A DNA stretch of 64,000 bases, from the NCBI GenBank assembly GCA_950106755.1, contig OX467083.1:3633501-3697500 (forward strand), given 5' to 3'. The stretch comes from Climacium dendroides (taxonomy: Eukaryota; Streptophyta; Bryopsida; Hypnales; Climaciaceae). Position numbers and translations under genes: made by a program. Positions 1 through 11,381 of the stretch are shown here, piece after piece. The stretch's first letter is position 1; each line of letters opens with the position of its first letter. The notes beneath the pieces are model-generated. The model ran no database searches and was not told where the DNA came from. It saw only the letters and a program-made list of their open reading frames with translations.

Positions 1-1437
1 CAAGATGACATGTGACAATTTCTTTAAGACAAAAATGACTTAATTTATGCCAAATGTGACCTCAGTACCGAAGGTCCATACGAGCTTTCTCAATGTCCGC
101 ATGGGTCACACTTTGGTAATGATTGACACAACAACTTGGGCCTCCCCCAACTCATTAATTTCGGCTAGGGTGACCAAGATTTGAGTGAATATTGTTCGAC
201 AATAGGCTCACTACAAAAAGAAAAAGAACTCCCTTTTTTGCAAGGTCGGTGTGAACTAGAGCGCCGTGACTCTGACCCTGGCAAATGAACAACAAAGTGA
301 GCGCCAATATACACGCGGAATACACATCCCCGTTTCTTTGTCATTTCAAATAAAGTTTGAGGAAAAGTTAGAAATGGGAAAAGAAAAAAAAAAGAAAAAA
401 AAAGAAAAAACAGACTCATAAACTCCGTTTGCCAACCCCCTCCAAAAACTAGAAATTTATTGTACACATGAGTTGACAAAATCCACACATGAGCTCCAGC
501 TCCGTACCCTTCCGTTTCTTGTATGAGTGATTCATTTGAACATTTTTGTAACAAGGATGGACCACAAACCACCGCACCATAGCAGCTTTTTGCACGGATC
601 AACATGTTTGTTTTTTTGTTTTTTGGGGTCTCTTTCTTAAAAAAAATAAAAATTGTGCAGGCCTTGCATTTATGGATCCCATGGTCCTCCCCTTTTCTCA
701 TCCCAACCCAAAAGAGAAAAGGGCCCTGTCCCCGTCCAGTCCAGTCCAGTCCAATAACATTATCATTGCCTGCATCATTTCAAAGACGGGCATTCAACTT
801 CACTCTTTCCATGCCTCCCTCCCTCCACAAGCTTCCTTGAAGCTGGACAAGGTGGGGTTGGGTTTTTTGGGTTTGTTTTATTTCCCCATAATTCTAAACT
901 TCCAAAGTCCAATGTGGGCTTTGCCCCAAAAAAGATGACCCCAATGGAATTATTGAAGGAACTCGTGGTGATGGAAATGGATAAAATAAGATTACTCCTC
1001 CGGTGACGAAGTTGGGCGGAGTTGGGCGGCATGGGAAATGGAATGGGAATGGGAATGGGAGAGGGAGAGGGAGTCACCTAACCCAGTCATGCTCCCCAGG
1101 GCAAAGGGGAACCAGGGCATGGCTCCAGGTAGGGCCCGACCCGACCCCTGCCCAGAGGGTACCCGGAGGGAGGGAGGGGGGGACCCGCCCAGCCAACACT
1201 TACTTTCGTAACAGACAGAAAACCATTTTGTCTGTAAACTGGAGAATCTGAATTGGGGGAACAGAAGGGAACCCCAACTGAAGGAAGGGAATGGACTCTT
1301 CCAAAGTTTACTTGGAAGCGAGAAAGGAAGGGGCGGGGGGCGAAAGTAGCCATCAGCTTTCATGGGTGGCCGCTTTTTTTTTTTTTTTTTTTTTTTTCCT
1401 TTTCCATTTCATTTTGGAGAAGGAGCCAGTCACAGTT
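1..1437. other. Intergenic, no supported gene
   Basis: Several short overlapping open frames exist on both strands but none shows a recognisable domain, splice pattern or consistent codon use. The stretch has homopolymer runs, a CCAGT run near 737-752, GGGAAT/GGGAGA purine runs near 1033-1073 and a T tract of about 26 bases ending near 1398. It is less AT-rich than the DNA to its right and could be flanking or promoter DNA of a gene outside the window; I see no direct proof. Confidence 0.5.
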
Positions 1438-1745
1438 CCTTGGATACTTGGGCGATACTTGGGCGATACTTGGGCGATACTTGGGCGATATTTGGGGCGA
1501 TACTTGGGCGATATTTGGGGCGATACTTGGGCGATACTTGGGCGATACTTGGGCGATACTTGGGGCGATACTTGGGGTGATACTTGGGGCGATATTTGGG
1601 GTGATACTTGGGGTGATACTTGGGGTGATAGTTGGGTGATGTTCATACATTACTTGGGTGACACCCATGTGATACTTGGGGTGATAGTTGGGTGATGCTC
1701 ATACATTACTTGGGTGACACCCATGTGTTACTTGGGTGATACTTG
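1438..1745. repeat. Minisatellite, 11-12 bp unit GATACTTGGG(G)C/T
   Basis: About twenty tandem copies of GATACTTGGGC and its variants (GATATTTGGGGC, GATACTTGGGGT) run from about 1444 to 1640. They are followed by two copies of a longer unit of about 56 bases containing TTGGGTGATGYTCATACATT and a diverged tail. The + strand has a G triplet or quadruplet every 11-12 bases. All frames are open across the array because the unit lacks stops in most phases, which yields spurious open frames rich in YLGDTWAI-like repeats. Confidence 0.9.
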
Positions 1746-2726
1746 GATGATATCTATATGAAAATTAGGTGATACTTAGGTAGAATGTGGCTAGTTCATA
1801 AAAAAACAGTAATTTGGCTATTTTGACCCTTAAAAATGAAAATTTCTTTCACAAAAAATAGCCAACATCTTTTAGCTGTAGCCAATTGTCCAAAAATTGT
1901 GCATGAAAAAACACTAGGCAGGAGCTTTGGGGCGCAAGGATCCGATCACTTGGATGGGTATTGCATGGTTCTCATCAACATTGAAGACCAATAGCAAAGA
2001 AGTGGTGGATTTCAAACAAATATAGTATACGACTGACCATATGTACAAAATCTCATATTTCTCCCAATTCATGTAACTTATACAAACAATTTTTTTGAAA
2101 TTCGATACTTCTCTTTTTGCATATATTTCAATGTTTTCATTTTATAATTTAATCATGAAATGGAGAGCTAATTACCATAAGCCCAAAATAGAGCCATGTT
2201 ACCACATGCAATTGAATCCATTTGCTTTGGAAAGGTAGGAGCACCTAGAATTGACCAAACAATCAATTGAAGATGATTCCTAAATCATCTTTAGTCCTTA
2301 ATATCAAGATGTTATTGGAAGTCAAAAGGAGATTTTAGATTCTCTTAGCATACAATTTTTAGGCACCAAATGAAAAAATTGTGAATTTTCAAAATGCTAA
2401 TAACAAGAGCATTTAAAATCAATCCTAAATTCTTATAAACATAGTTTGAACATGTTAGGCCAACCTCAACATGTGTCATTTTTAGAGAACAGTCACCTTT
2501 AGATGTAGTTATCTTAATGTAGCTTAGTACCCAAAGAACCTTCCTTTCAATTAACTCCATTCACTTTGTCCAATTTGTGCATGTGACACTAAGTTACCTA
2601 CGTCACTAAATTTATAAATAATCAAAATAACTTTAGTCTAAAATAATATAATATTATATCAATATCTCCCCCAAATATAATTTTTTTAGCAACTCTAATT
2701 CTAAAAGTGACACTTTCACCTTCACT

Positions 2727-3712
2727 AAGGTAGGTACCCCCTAAATTGCACCCTGCCTAAAACCATTGTCATCACTTTGTGTACATCTCCAAAACCAACA
2801 TGTAGGCATGTTGAAGAAACAATTCCAAAACCTCTACCAAAGAAAACTTTGACCCTTCCATCATAACTTTTGCACATGGTACCCAAACGTCGCATTTTTT
2901 GGTACATTGGAATTTCCTTTCTCTTGCCAACAAGAAAATATGAAAAATTTAAGGTAGAAGCATCAATTGTCAACTATACCCAATGCCCAACCTGTGGGAT
3001 GCACTATTTCCAATTTGAGGCTAGAACTCAAGCTTGAAAAATGTTTTTTTTCCTGTCCTTCTCAAGGTTGGGACTAATATGATCATGGCACATGTCTAAA
3101 AGAAGTGAGCAAGAAAGTAAGAAGCAGTGAACAAGAAAGTAGTTCTTTAATGATTGAAATTATAATACTCTAAACATCAACTATGGGTCAACAATACTTT
3201 TTGGTTCTCGAAATTTTCACTATAACTTCAAATTCAGGAATAAAATTTTGAAAATTTAAGAATCCCCGTATTTCCTATCTTCCTACATGGGAAAAAAAAT
3301 TCACTGCCTCAAACTCTTTACCATTGTAGGACGTTAAATGGTGCCAACAAAGGTAGGCCCTGGTGAGGTGGATTTAACCCGAGGAAAATGCATGAATTTT
3401 TTATTTCCCATATATGATTTTTTTTTGCAAATTTTGAATTCATATTTGTGATCAAAGACCCCAAATTAGCTAGGTGAGATCTACAACATACCCAAGACAT
3501 GGCTCAAAATAGGGGACTTTTTTTACTTTTACCCCTACAACACAAATTTTACCCTGTTGGGCCCACCTTTGTTGGCATGGTTTACCGTCCTGCCTTCCCA
3601 TCTGCTCGAAATTTGTTTGCTTGAACGATCCACTACTGCTGCTTCTACCTTAATAACAACAGTGACTAGGGCACAATTATAGCAGAAAGCGGCGGTTGGG
3701 GGTACCCACCTT
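2727..3712. mobile_element. Candidate TIR element of about 0.98 kb, GGT-type, near-TTAA ends
   Basis: AAGGTAGGTACCCCC at 2727-2741 is matched in inverted orientation by GGGGGTACCCACCTT at 3698-3712 (14 of 15 bases). The right end is followed by TTAA if the element is taken to start at GG; the left side reads CTAA. The left 280 bases are similar to 22722-23012, so part of this is a dispersed repeat. No coding capacity is seen. A separate small element (3328-3591) lies inside. Confidence 0.45.
3328..3591. mobile_element. Small hAT-like MITE, copy 1 (264 bp)
   Basis: The left end AGGACGTTAAATGGTGCCAA is answered in inverted orientation by the right end, which on the other strand reads AGGACGGTAAACCATGCCAA. 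The terminal repeats are about 33 bases long. The inside is AT-rich, non-coding, and closely similar to 23541-23832 in the same orientation. No clear target duplication is left at this copy. The family assignment rests on copy 2, which keeps an 8-bp duplication. Confidence 0.75.
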
Positions 3713-4974
3713 AATAGTGCACAAAGCAGTGTCTTCCACACAATGTCACATTTTCTTTAAAAAATTTAAATTTTTTTGTGTAAAACAATGTCCTATGTTA
3801 CAAATGACCATTCCAACCACATCAGTCATGGATTTCTTAGTACCGTTACCCTAAACCCACCAGCAGCGTGCAGCATTCAGTTGTGTTGCTTGGCCCTGTC
3901 AAAGCTGACACAAACCCAGTTGGTTACACCCCAAGCCTCCTCGCACAAATCGGGAGTTCGGAAGCCGAAAATCACGCAGTCATGCTGTGGTAGAGAAAAC
4001 TGCATGTGAAATGAAATGGAAGCCACTTCATCATCATGATTCATGAAGAAGAGGAGGAAGAAGAAGAAATTCATGCCGGAGAACCGAACAACTGAAAAGC
4101 TTCAGTTGTGAATGAATGAATAAAATAAATAATGGAACAGTGCGACGTACACGACAGAGATAAAGTTGATGAGTTTTTCATCTCCTACGGAGAGAGAAAA
4201 AGACAGACAACTGAAAAGAAAAAAAGCGAGAAACAAAGATTGAAGAGGTCCGTCATTAATGGTCATGTACTGTAACTGATCTCCCAGTGCGAGAAAAGGC
4301 GAGAGAAAATCATAAAATATAGTCAGACTAGAATGGGGTGATTGATCACAGATGGAGGGGGAGCAGTGACTAGCTTCGTTCATGGAATTTAGTGCAGTCA
4401 TGCGATCTTCAAGACAAACCAGCATCGACTTTGGTGACTTAGAGAAGAAAGGATTTTGTAAGTTGTAAACGATTATTGGGAGTACTGTACAAAGTACTAA
4501 TTCCAATGTCAGTGGAGGAAGTTGCAAATTGGCTGCTTGGTTTATTGTTTCTACTATCTTCTACTAGTGCCACAAGTCGTAGCATGGCTTCTAAGCTAAT
4601 TGATGGCTTGACTTGCATTGTTGTGGAACACCTTAGGATAATCAAAGTGAAGAAGTATGGAAAGTTGAACATTTCACATTCAAAAGCTATTGTCTAAGAA
4701 GAAGAAAAAAAATGTCGATTGTGGAGAACTTTTCCTTTTCTATCCAACTGAGTAGCTTCTTTTTTATCGTCAATGTGATATGTCATCAATATTTTTGCAA
4801 TTGACATACATTTAAATAAATTTCTCTAAAAGTAGGTATGCCTCTATGGCATAAAAACTTGCAATGTTTGAAGACAAACAACAACACAAGGTTTTAATTC
4901 TTTAAATTGGATTGCCACAATGAACTCATAGAATTGAAGCCATCTCCATTCCACCAATAATGTGTAGTTAACAA
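3713..4974. other. Intergenic, no supported gene
   Basis: Short open frames on both strands (for example 4476-4697 on + and 4102-4527 on -) have no recognisable domain and no splice context. An A/G run at 4041-4070 encodes a run of Glu by composition only. I see no gene. Confidence 0.5.
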
Positions 4975-4978
4975 TTAA

Positions 4979-5900
4979 CCCTTAAAGGACCAAGGCCTTA
5001 TTTATGCCCAAAAAAACATTCAAAACTGCCATTTCTGTAGCAAAGAGTAAAGCAATTTGAAAATTATTTTTTTTGCACATCCAACCATAGGATCTTATGC
5101 CTTACTAGTATAAAAATGTGTGGAAAAAATTTCAAAAATTTTGACCTCATAGATTAAAAGATATTTGCGTTTAAAGTGAAAAAAACAATTTTTTCAGCAC
5201 CTTGTGGGATTGGATTATTTGACTTTGAACTTTTTTAACTTAAATTTTTTGCACTACTAACAGAATTTTGAGCTTTTAATCCTTATTGTGTGAGTCTAGG
5301 GAAAAAAAATTCAAGAAAAAACTTAATTTTCATACTTAAAAAAAATTGTTAAGTAGAAGTAGGTATGAGAAAGAAGGAAAATCTAAATTATTAATATATT
5401 TAAGATGGAATTAAAATGCACTAATCCCAATGGTGAGATTGTTCTAGTAAGCAAAAAAAATCATGTAAAATTTTTTCTTCAGAATAATTGTAAAAATTGC
5501 ATTCAGAAATGAATTCTATAAGTTATTTCTTCAGGAAGATGCTTTAATTGCCCAATAAACAAGATTGTCCATAACTTTCTCATAATAAGTCCAAATGGAA
5601 TGAATCAAAATTTTCCATGTAGACAAAAATATAATCTACAAGAAAAACAATTAAAAAAAAAACAATTAAAATTTTTGCAAATTTTGTTTGCTGCCCAGAC
5701 TGCCCCCCGTCCCCTATTTTGAGCTTATTTGGTCATAACTTTTGTTTTCGGGCACCAAATGTGAAAAAAAAATATTCCCACAAAGATCATCAGTTTTTCT
5801 ATCTTCAAAAAAAATTTCAAAAAATTATGACAAAATTTCAGCCCGTAGGTACCTGCCCAAAATCCAATTTGTCCCCCGAAGGGACAATGGTCCTTTAGGG
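4979..5900 (+). mobile_element. TTAA-flanked TIR element, piggyBac-like, copy A (922 bp)
   Basis: TTAA occurs directly outside both ends (4975-4978 and 5901-5904). The left terminus reads CCCTTAAAGGACCAAGG; the right terminus, read inward on the other strand, is CCCTAAAGGACCATTGTCCC. The interior is AT-rich and non-coding. It aligns along its length with copy B (31657-32548, opposite orientation) and copy C (18720-19586). Conserved inner blocks include a CATAACTTTTG-like stretch and a 'CATAGGATCTTATG' stretch. TTAA duplication with CCC termini is the hallmark of piggyBac insertions; no transposase is encoded here. Confidence 0.8.
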
Positions 5901-6193
5901 TTAATTATCAAAGTAGTATGTATTTCTATTCTTAAATTCTTGATTATTTGCAAACTGAAGAGGTGCAAGAACAATTGCCAATGGAAATTTTGTTGACCAA
6001 TTTTGTAGAATTGGAAGTGTAATAAGTAGAAGTCCTCAACAAAAGGCAAATATTGTGTACACGACATGTTTTAGCATTGTTTTTTGGGAAATGCTAGAAT
6101 ACACAAAGTAGACCCATTTTGATAAGCATTTCTTTAAAAGAAGACACTCTTGAGATTGAAGTCTATTGAAAAAATAAATATGGATTAAAAAAT

Positions 6194-6425
6194 AATGAGC
6201 ATTATAAATATAATATTGTATAGCCAACTCTAATTAACACAACCAGAGTCTTTAAGTCTTTATTTGAAGTAGACAAATAGCATGAGGACAATGAGCATTA
6301 CAAATATAACATTATATAACCAACATTGATCAACACAACCAAAGTCTTCAAGTCTTTATTTGAAGTAGACAAACAACATGAGGATAACAAGCGCTACAAA
6401 TATAACATTGTATAACCAACATTGA
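6194..6425. repeat. Tandem repeat, about 96-bp unit, 2.4 copies
   Basis: The block beginning AATGAGCATTATAAATATAA at 6194 recurs at about 6290 and about 6386. Each copy contains CAAGTCTTTATTTGAAGTAG or a close variant. Spacing is 96 bases each time. Nothing in it looks coding. Confidence 0.8.
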
Positions 6426-6737
6426 TCCTCTTCAAATTGGGAAGGTATAATGTTTTGCTAAATACCTAGGACAGATGTATTTGTTAATCCAAGAATTGAG
6501 GTTGGTTGAGCAACAATGCGAGACATTTTTGTTCACTATAGGGATCCCCTTTTTAAGAATGTAAAAAGCACCCCTACTTCATTGGTAAACATTGTTATGA
6601 AACACTTCACACACACACACTTTTTCCATCCACCCAAACACATTTTGGGTTCAATGTAAAGGTGCCCAAAATGCTAAGAATTGTATCATTTTTTTTATAT
6701 TCACTATCCTTTTCAGTTGGCTTTTCAAACGGAAGTT

Positions 6738-6945
6738 CCACATGGTTCCACATGGAAGTTGCACCATGTTTGCCCAAGTTCAAAGAATGCAATTGCAGGT
6801 GTGGTGTATAGTGCAAGAGGTGCCCCTACATTGGGCGTTGAGTAGGTCTTGGAATTCCAAGACCAATGACACCCCTTGTACACCTCCACACACCTCCCAA
6901 TGTCCCAATGTGAAAGTAACTCCATACGGCAGTCCGTGCTCGCGG
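6738..6945. repeat. Foldback around a perfect 18-bp palindrome
   Basis: GTCTTGGAATTCCAAGAC at 6846-6863 is a perfect palindrome. The flanks continue as imperfect inverted arms of about 80 bases: the left arm has GGTGTGGTGTATAGTGCAAG, the inverted right arm GGTGTGTGGAGGTGTACAAG. This can form a long hairpin and probably is a small foldback element. Confidence 0.6.
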
Positions 6946-6989
6946 GCATTAGGTAAGTTACCACTAACTCCTAGTAGATAAACCCTCCC

Positions 6990-7692
6990 CCTCCTCCTGT
7001 TTCTCCAGCAGGACGGATACTTGTTCCGGATCCTTGTTCCCCCACCCCCTTCCCCACCCCGGAGGGCCCTGAATTTGCGTAAGACTTTTTCTTCTTTCTT
7101 GTTCCGTCACACGCCATGGGCCCCGGGTCACACTATAATAATCGGAGCACGTCATCCCCCCCGCGGCCAGTGAACCAAACCGGGGTCACACCTGAAATCA
7201 ACCTTTTCCTCTTCCCAATTTGCCCCGACGGACTTGACTTGACTGACTTGGGCTCCTTGCGGAAAACCTTGGTCCATATCTCTCGCTCACACACAACCCA
7301 GTCCGCTCTGCTGCTCTGGGATTGGAGTCGTGCTTGGGACTTAGTGGGAAGCTCCGCGTCTGCAAGGTGGCCTTGATGGTCTGTCAGGAGACTAGCTAGG
7401 AAGGGAGAGTGCATGCATGCTTTGGGGAAGACGGAAGGAGCATTCGCAGATGTGAAGCTTGAGCTTTTTTTTCTCTCTCCGAAGGAATTCCAGAAGTTGT
7501 TGCCAATTCGACTGAAGGTGGCGATTTAGGTTTAGGTTGCTGGTCAGGTACGTGGCTGATCGAGTCTCACCAAGAGAAAACCAACCATCGATGCTGAGTA
7601 CAATCCCCGAGGGGACTGTTTCGATGTTTTGAAAATTCAGCTAGCATGTCGTTCGTTGGGCACCGAGAATCTTCGAAGGCAGGAAGCAGCAC
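6990..7692 (+). promoter_or_regulatory. Probable promoter and 5' leader of the PLATZ gene
   Basis: A clearly more GC-rich stretch precedes the PLATZ start codon, unlike the AT-rich DNA further left. A TATA-like CTATAATAAT lies at about 7133-7142, and a CT-rich run (TTTTTTTTCTCTCTCC) lies at about 7465-7480, common in plant leaders. The transcription start is not determined. Short open frames here show no domain. Confidence 0.35.
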
Positions 7693-9704
7693 ATGACTCC
7701 TAAGAAACATGGATTGATAACTCAGGGGCCTGGAATGGCGGAAGGGGTTGTGGACACCCATCTCAGCGAGGGGCCGTTGTGGTTGAAGCCGTTGTTGAAG
7801 GCGGATTTCTTCGCCACTTGCGCGGTCCATGGAGTTTCGGCGAAGAGCGAGTGCAACCTCTTTTGCTTCAATTGCATGGGAGATGGCATTTGTGCCTCCT
7901 GTGCTGCAGCAGACCATAAGGATCACCACGTTGTTCAGGTAGGACTCTTGTTTTGAAACTGTAATTCCTGTGCCAACCTCGAGAAGTCGTACGCCTTGCA
8001 ATGTCCGGACATAGTTCACAGAATTGGGTTCATGGACCTTTGCTTTGCTTAATTTGCTTGGGGAGGAATGGAAGGAAGGGGAGGTGACAGTAGCCAAGTC
8101 AGAGCGAGCAATGTAGCAACACGGCATTTAATTACACTTCACAGAATTCAATGAAGGCACATACAGACAGACAGACAGACAGGTTTCGCGTGCAGAATCC
8201 TCGGCGGCGGCTGCTGACCTTTTGTTTCACGCAAGGCGGGGCAGCAGTCTAGATACTAGATGGTAGTCAAAGTTAACGAGTGTTTTTTTGTTCTTGGTCT
8301 CTCTTCCCGTTCTTCGAAACCGAAGCGGTACTGGATGTAGTACGTTGTTTTCCGGAGGAATCTTCTTTCGAGAAGCTCTCTCTACATTGGGCTTTCTGGG
8401 AGACCAAGTGAGTCGCTTAGTTTGGGATTCTTGACCTACTCACATTACAATTCCATGCAATGCTGTAGATCCGACGGTCTTCTTACCATGATGTGATTCG
8501 AGTTTCCGAAATTCAGAAGCTGTTGGACATCTCGACTGTTCAGACGTACATTATCAACAGCGCCCGTGTGGTGTTTCTCAATGAACGGCCTCAGCCACGA
8601 CCAGCCAAAGGAGTGACCAATACGTGCGAGACGTGTGAGCGAAGTCTTCTTGATACGTTTCGATTCTGTTCCTTGGGGTGTAAGGTACGTACAGAGTTCA
8701 TTTTTTCGTCGTGACTTCCCTTGTCTCTCCTTTTGCCTTCTGTTGCCAACAAAGGATGAATATGTGTAACTAGTCATTCGCCATATACGTCCGGAAGCGG
8801 ACAGGTTGTCCAGGAAAGACTTAGTTCGTACCGTACATTGACTCAGAGGTCATTTACTAGTCATGTGGACGCGCTTCTGGATTTCCTTTCACCAATTCTG
8901 TCCAGGGAGGGGCGCCAAAGCCTCGATAACTAACTTGGGGGATGAAACTCTCAAGAGGTCATGCGTTCTTGAAGGAACTCTGGCATCACGTCCTCCTCCA
9001 TTGTAGCAATCAATGATGATTTCACTTAATTGCAAATGTGTCGAGTTTAGTTCAATCACTATAGCACAATAGCAGAAAATCGAGGAATGAAGATTCTGCT
9101 CGTGAGAACGTGGCAGATCTTGAGAGAAACACGTTACTGCCGCTCTCCTCACTTCATTTCGTGAGGAGAGATCGGAAGGTGGATGCTTCAATGGGTTAGT
9201 CTACGAAATTATGGTAACCGAAAACCCTAAAGTGAAGCTTGCTATTCTTCTGAAGTTTGTCGCGGTGCTTTGTGTTCTTGCCAGCTTGCAGGCATTAAAA
9301 GGCACAAGGAGCTCTCTTTCTTTCTCCAACCCAAATCCCAAGGTGTCGTTAGCACGAATTCGCGTGTCCCTTCGGACTCCGAAGACTCTTCCACTCAGAA
9401 GAAGGTTCCCCGGTCGAAGAAAGTGTCGCAGCTCCAAACCTCTCCTTTATCTCACACCAGCTTCGAGAGCTCCGAGACGACAGACCACGAAATGATGGAG
9501 GAGGACGCCCCTTTCAACAACAAGCCGCGAGCGTGGCTGAACCAGTCTTCCCCAGTGGAGAGTGCCGAGCGTTTCCGGGCCACCAGTTGCTGGCCTGTCA
9601 CTCTCGTGGTCGACATGTCACCCAGGACACCCCCGCGTTCGAATTTGCTTCGGGTTGCCAAACGACGGAAGGGCATTCCTCACAGGGCGCCTCTTGGGAC
9701 TTGA
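7693..9704 (+). CDS. PLATZ-family zinc-binding transcription factor
   Basis: PLATZ proteins are plant-specific zinc-dependent DNA-binding proteins that act in the nucleus, mostly described as binding A/T-rich DNA and repressing transcription. Exons are 7693-7938, 8469-8684 and 9285-9704 (TGA), all joined in phase 0, giving 293 residues. Exon 1 carries the hallmark [16 protein letters not shown] block and the ligands C43, H46, C54, C58, C61, C67, C70 and H75/H78. Exon 2 carries a second cluster C135-x2-C138 ... C149-x3-C153 (CETC ... CSLGC). Exon 3 opens with [14 protein letters not shown], a conserved PLATZ stretch, followed by a Ser-rich low-complexity tail with basic patches. The first ATG (7693) was chosen; an in-frame ATG at 7735 is an alternative. 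Domain identity is certain; which family member is not. Confidence 0.93.
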
Positions 9705-11350
9705 TGATCGAGATCCACGACATTCCTTTCTCCTTCAAGATGTAAATAAGGGAAGGGGGTGGCACTATTGCTGTATCATATGGACAGGACTGGAATTACA
9801 GGGGCCTGCAAATGGTCGACCCCGGCATCAATCCATGCATCATTGGAACCGAATGACAGCAAAAACAAAACAAATAGAAACAGTCAGTCAGAGAGTACAG
9901 CCTTCCGCCATTGGTGGCTATTGCACTACCTTACCTAGCTTACAGTTCAAGCGCCAACCGAAGACGATTTGGCCGACGGCAAGCTTCTCTCTTTCGAAGT
10001 GCTTTACTTTACCTGTGTCCGAAATGCGCTCTGCCTCAGAAATGGTTACAAGAAGCGTAGGCTTGAGTGCAGTGTCTGCAAACCTTAAGTGTACATATTA
10101 GCTCAAAAGGGTGGCACTGTTACTACTAGTTGTATCATTAATACTATACGTGTACTGTGAAACCAGCAGGCCGAGTGAGGTCGCCCACTGAAACCACAGA
10201 GAATAACCACAGACGGCAGTCTTGGGAGTCCGTCATGGTGGCCGATTTCACTTCCGCGTTGCGTCGTCGAGATCGTTGGGCTGGCTGCCCGACCAGTGGT
10301 TCTATGTTTCAGGAATCAGGGCGGTGCGCCGCCTGCTACCCAAACCAGGCAAGCGAAGATGGTTTTGGTGTATCATATACAGACGAAGAAGAAAGAAGAA
10401 AGAAGAAGAAGAGTTGTATGGTATGCGCAAATGCCAGTGTACAACTCTTCATGTACCTTACCTTTAAGCTTAGTTTGGTTAGTCCCTTTGTTTCCTGGAT
10501 AAAATGCTAGTACTATGAGAAAAGCTCATAAATAGCATGGCAAACTGTGGTATTATTTATCCAATAAAGCACAAATATGTCTTTGTATTATATACGAGAG
10601 TCTCGGTCGAAGTGTAAACTAACTTGTTGGCACATGAGGGAAATCAATGAATGGATCATCAGCGCACATGGGTGCGCAGCCACAGCCCTAATTTAAATGA
10701 AGTTAACAGCCCTAACCCTCTTGCCAATTATGGAGTAAGCTTCACTTCGCAGAGCAAAAAATGGGATGGGCGGAATATGGAATAAGTCATACTAAACCGT
10801 AATATTATTATCCACACTTTTGAGGCTTGTTGACCTATTCCGAACCCTTCGAAGAACCTTCCATCATTTTGATTCAACAATCGTAGTGTTGTCATATTCT
10901 ATTGATTGCAATTAGGTCAGTGTCACAATTAGGTCCTTCTGTCTTGGCCTCCTAACGTATCAATTGGTGCACACTTTGCAGACAAAATTGGTAGTGAGTT
11001 TGTTGGCAGCTTGCAGCTTGGTAGACTTCTAAGGTAGGGTGCTCTAAAAGTGACCCTACTTCAAAAGTGACCCTACTCCGAAAGTGACCCCTAACACAAA
11101 GGTACATTTTGCTTTCTTCAATGTAGCAACAGTGTACATTTCTGAAGGTGGTCGCTTTTAGGGACCACTATGTTTCAACTTCAAAAATCCATACAAAGGT
11201 CTAAACTGCATGAAACAACTTGGGTTAGTTGCCAATTCCATTTACCGAAAATTTGTTTATGTTCTCCCCCCAAATGCAATCCCCTCTTCAAAAAAGGGGT
11301 CCCTTTGAGAGCAGACTACTTTTGCAAACATGAGCAGGCCTTACGACCTG

Positions 11351-11381
<31 letters not shown>

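Noticed and set aside
165..701. 178-codon open frame on the minus strand
   Set aside because: Low complexity Phe/Lys content from homopolymer runs, no domain, no splice context.
1253..1695. Long open frames on both strands through the 1.4-kb repeat array
   Set aside because: They result from an 11-12 bp unit without stops; the translations are pure repeat and differ only by phase.
8160..8183. ACAG tandem copies as a CRISPR-like or regulatory array
   Set aside because: A plain tetranucleotide microsatellite inside the first PLATZ intron; no spacers and a eukaryotic context.
9562..10101. Open frame overlapping the PLATZ last exon
   Set aside because: It is a frame-shifted shadow of exon 3 that runs into the 3' region; the PLATZ frame has clear family motifs.
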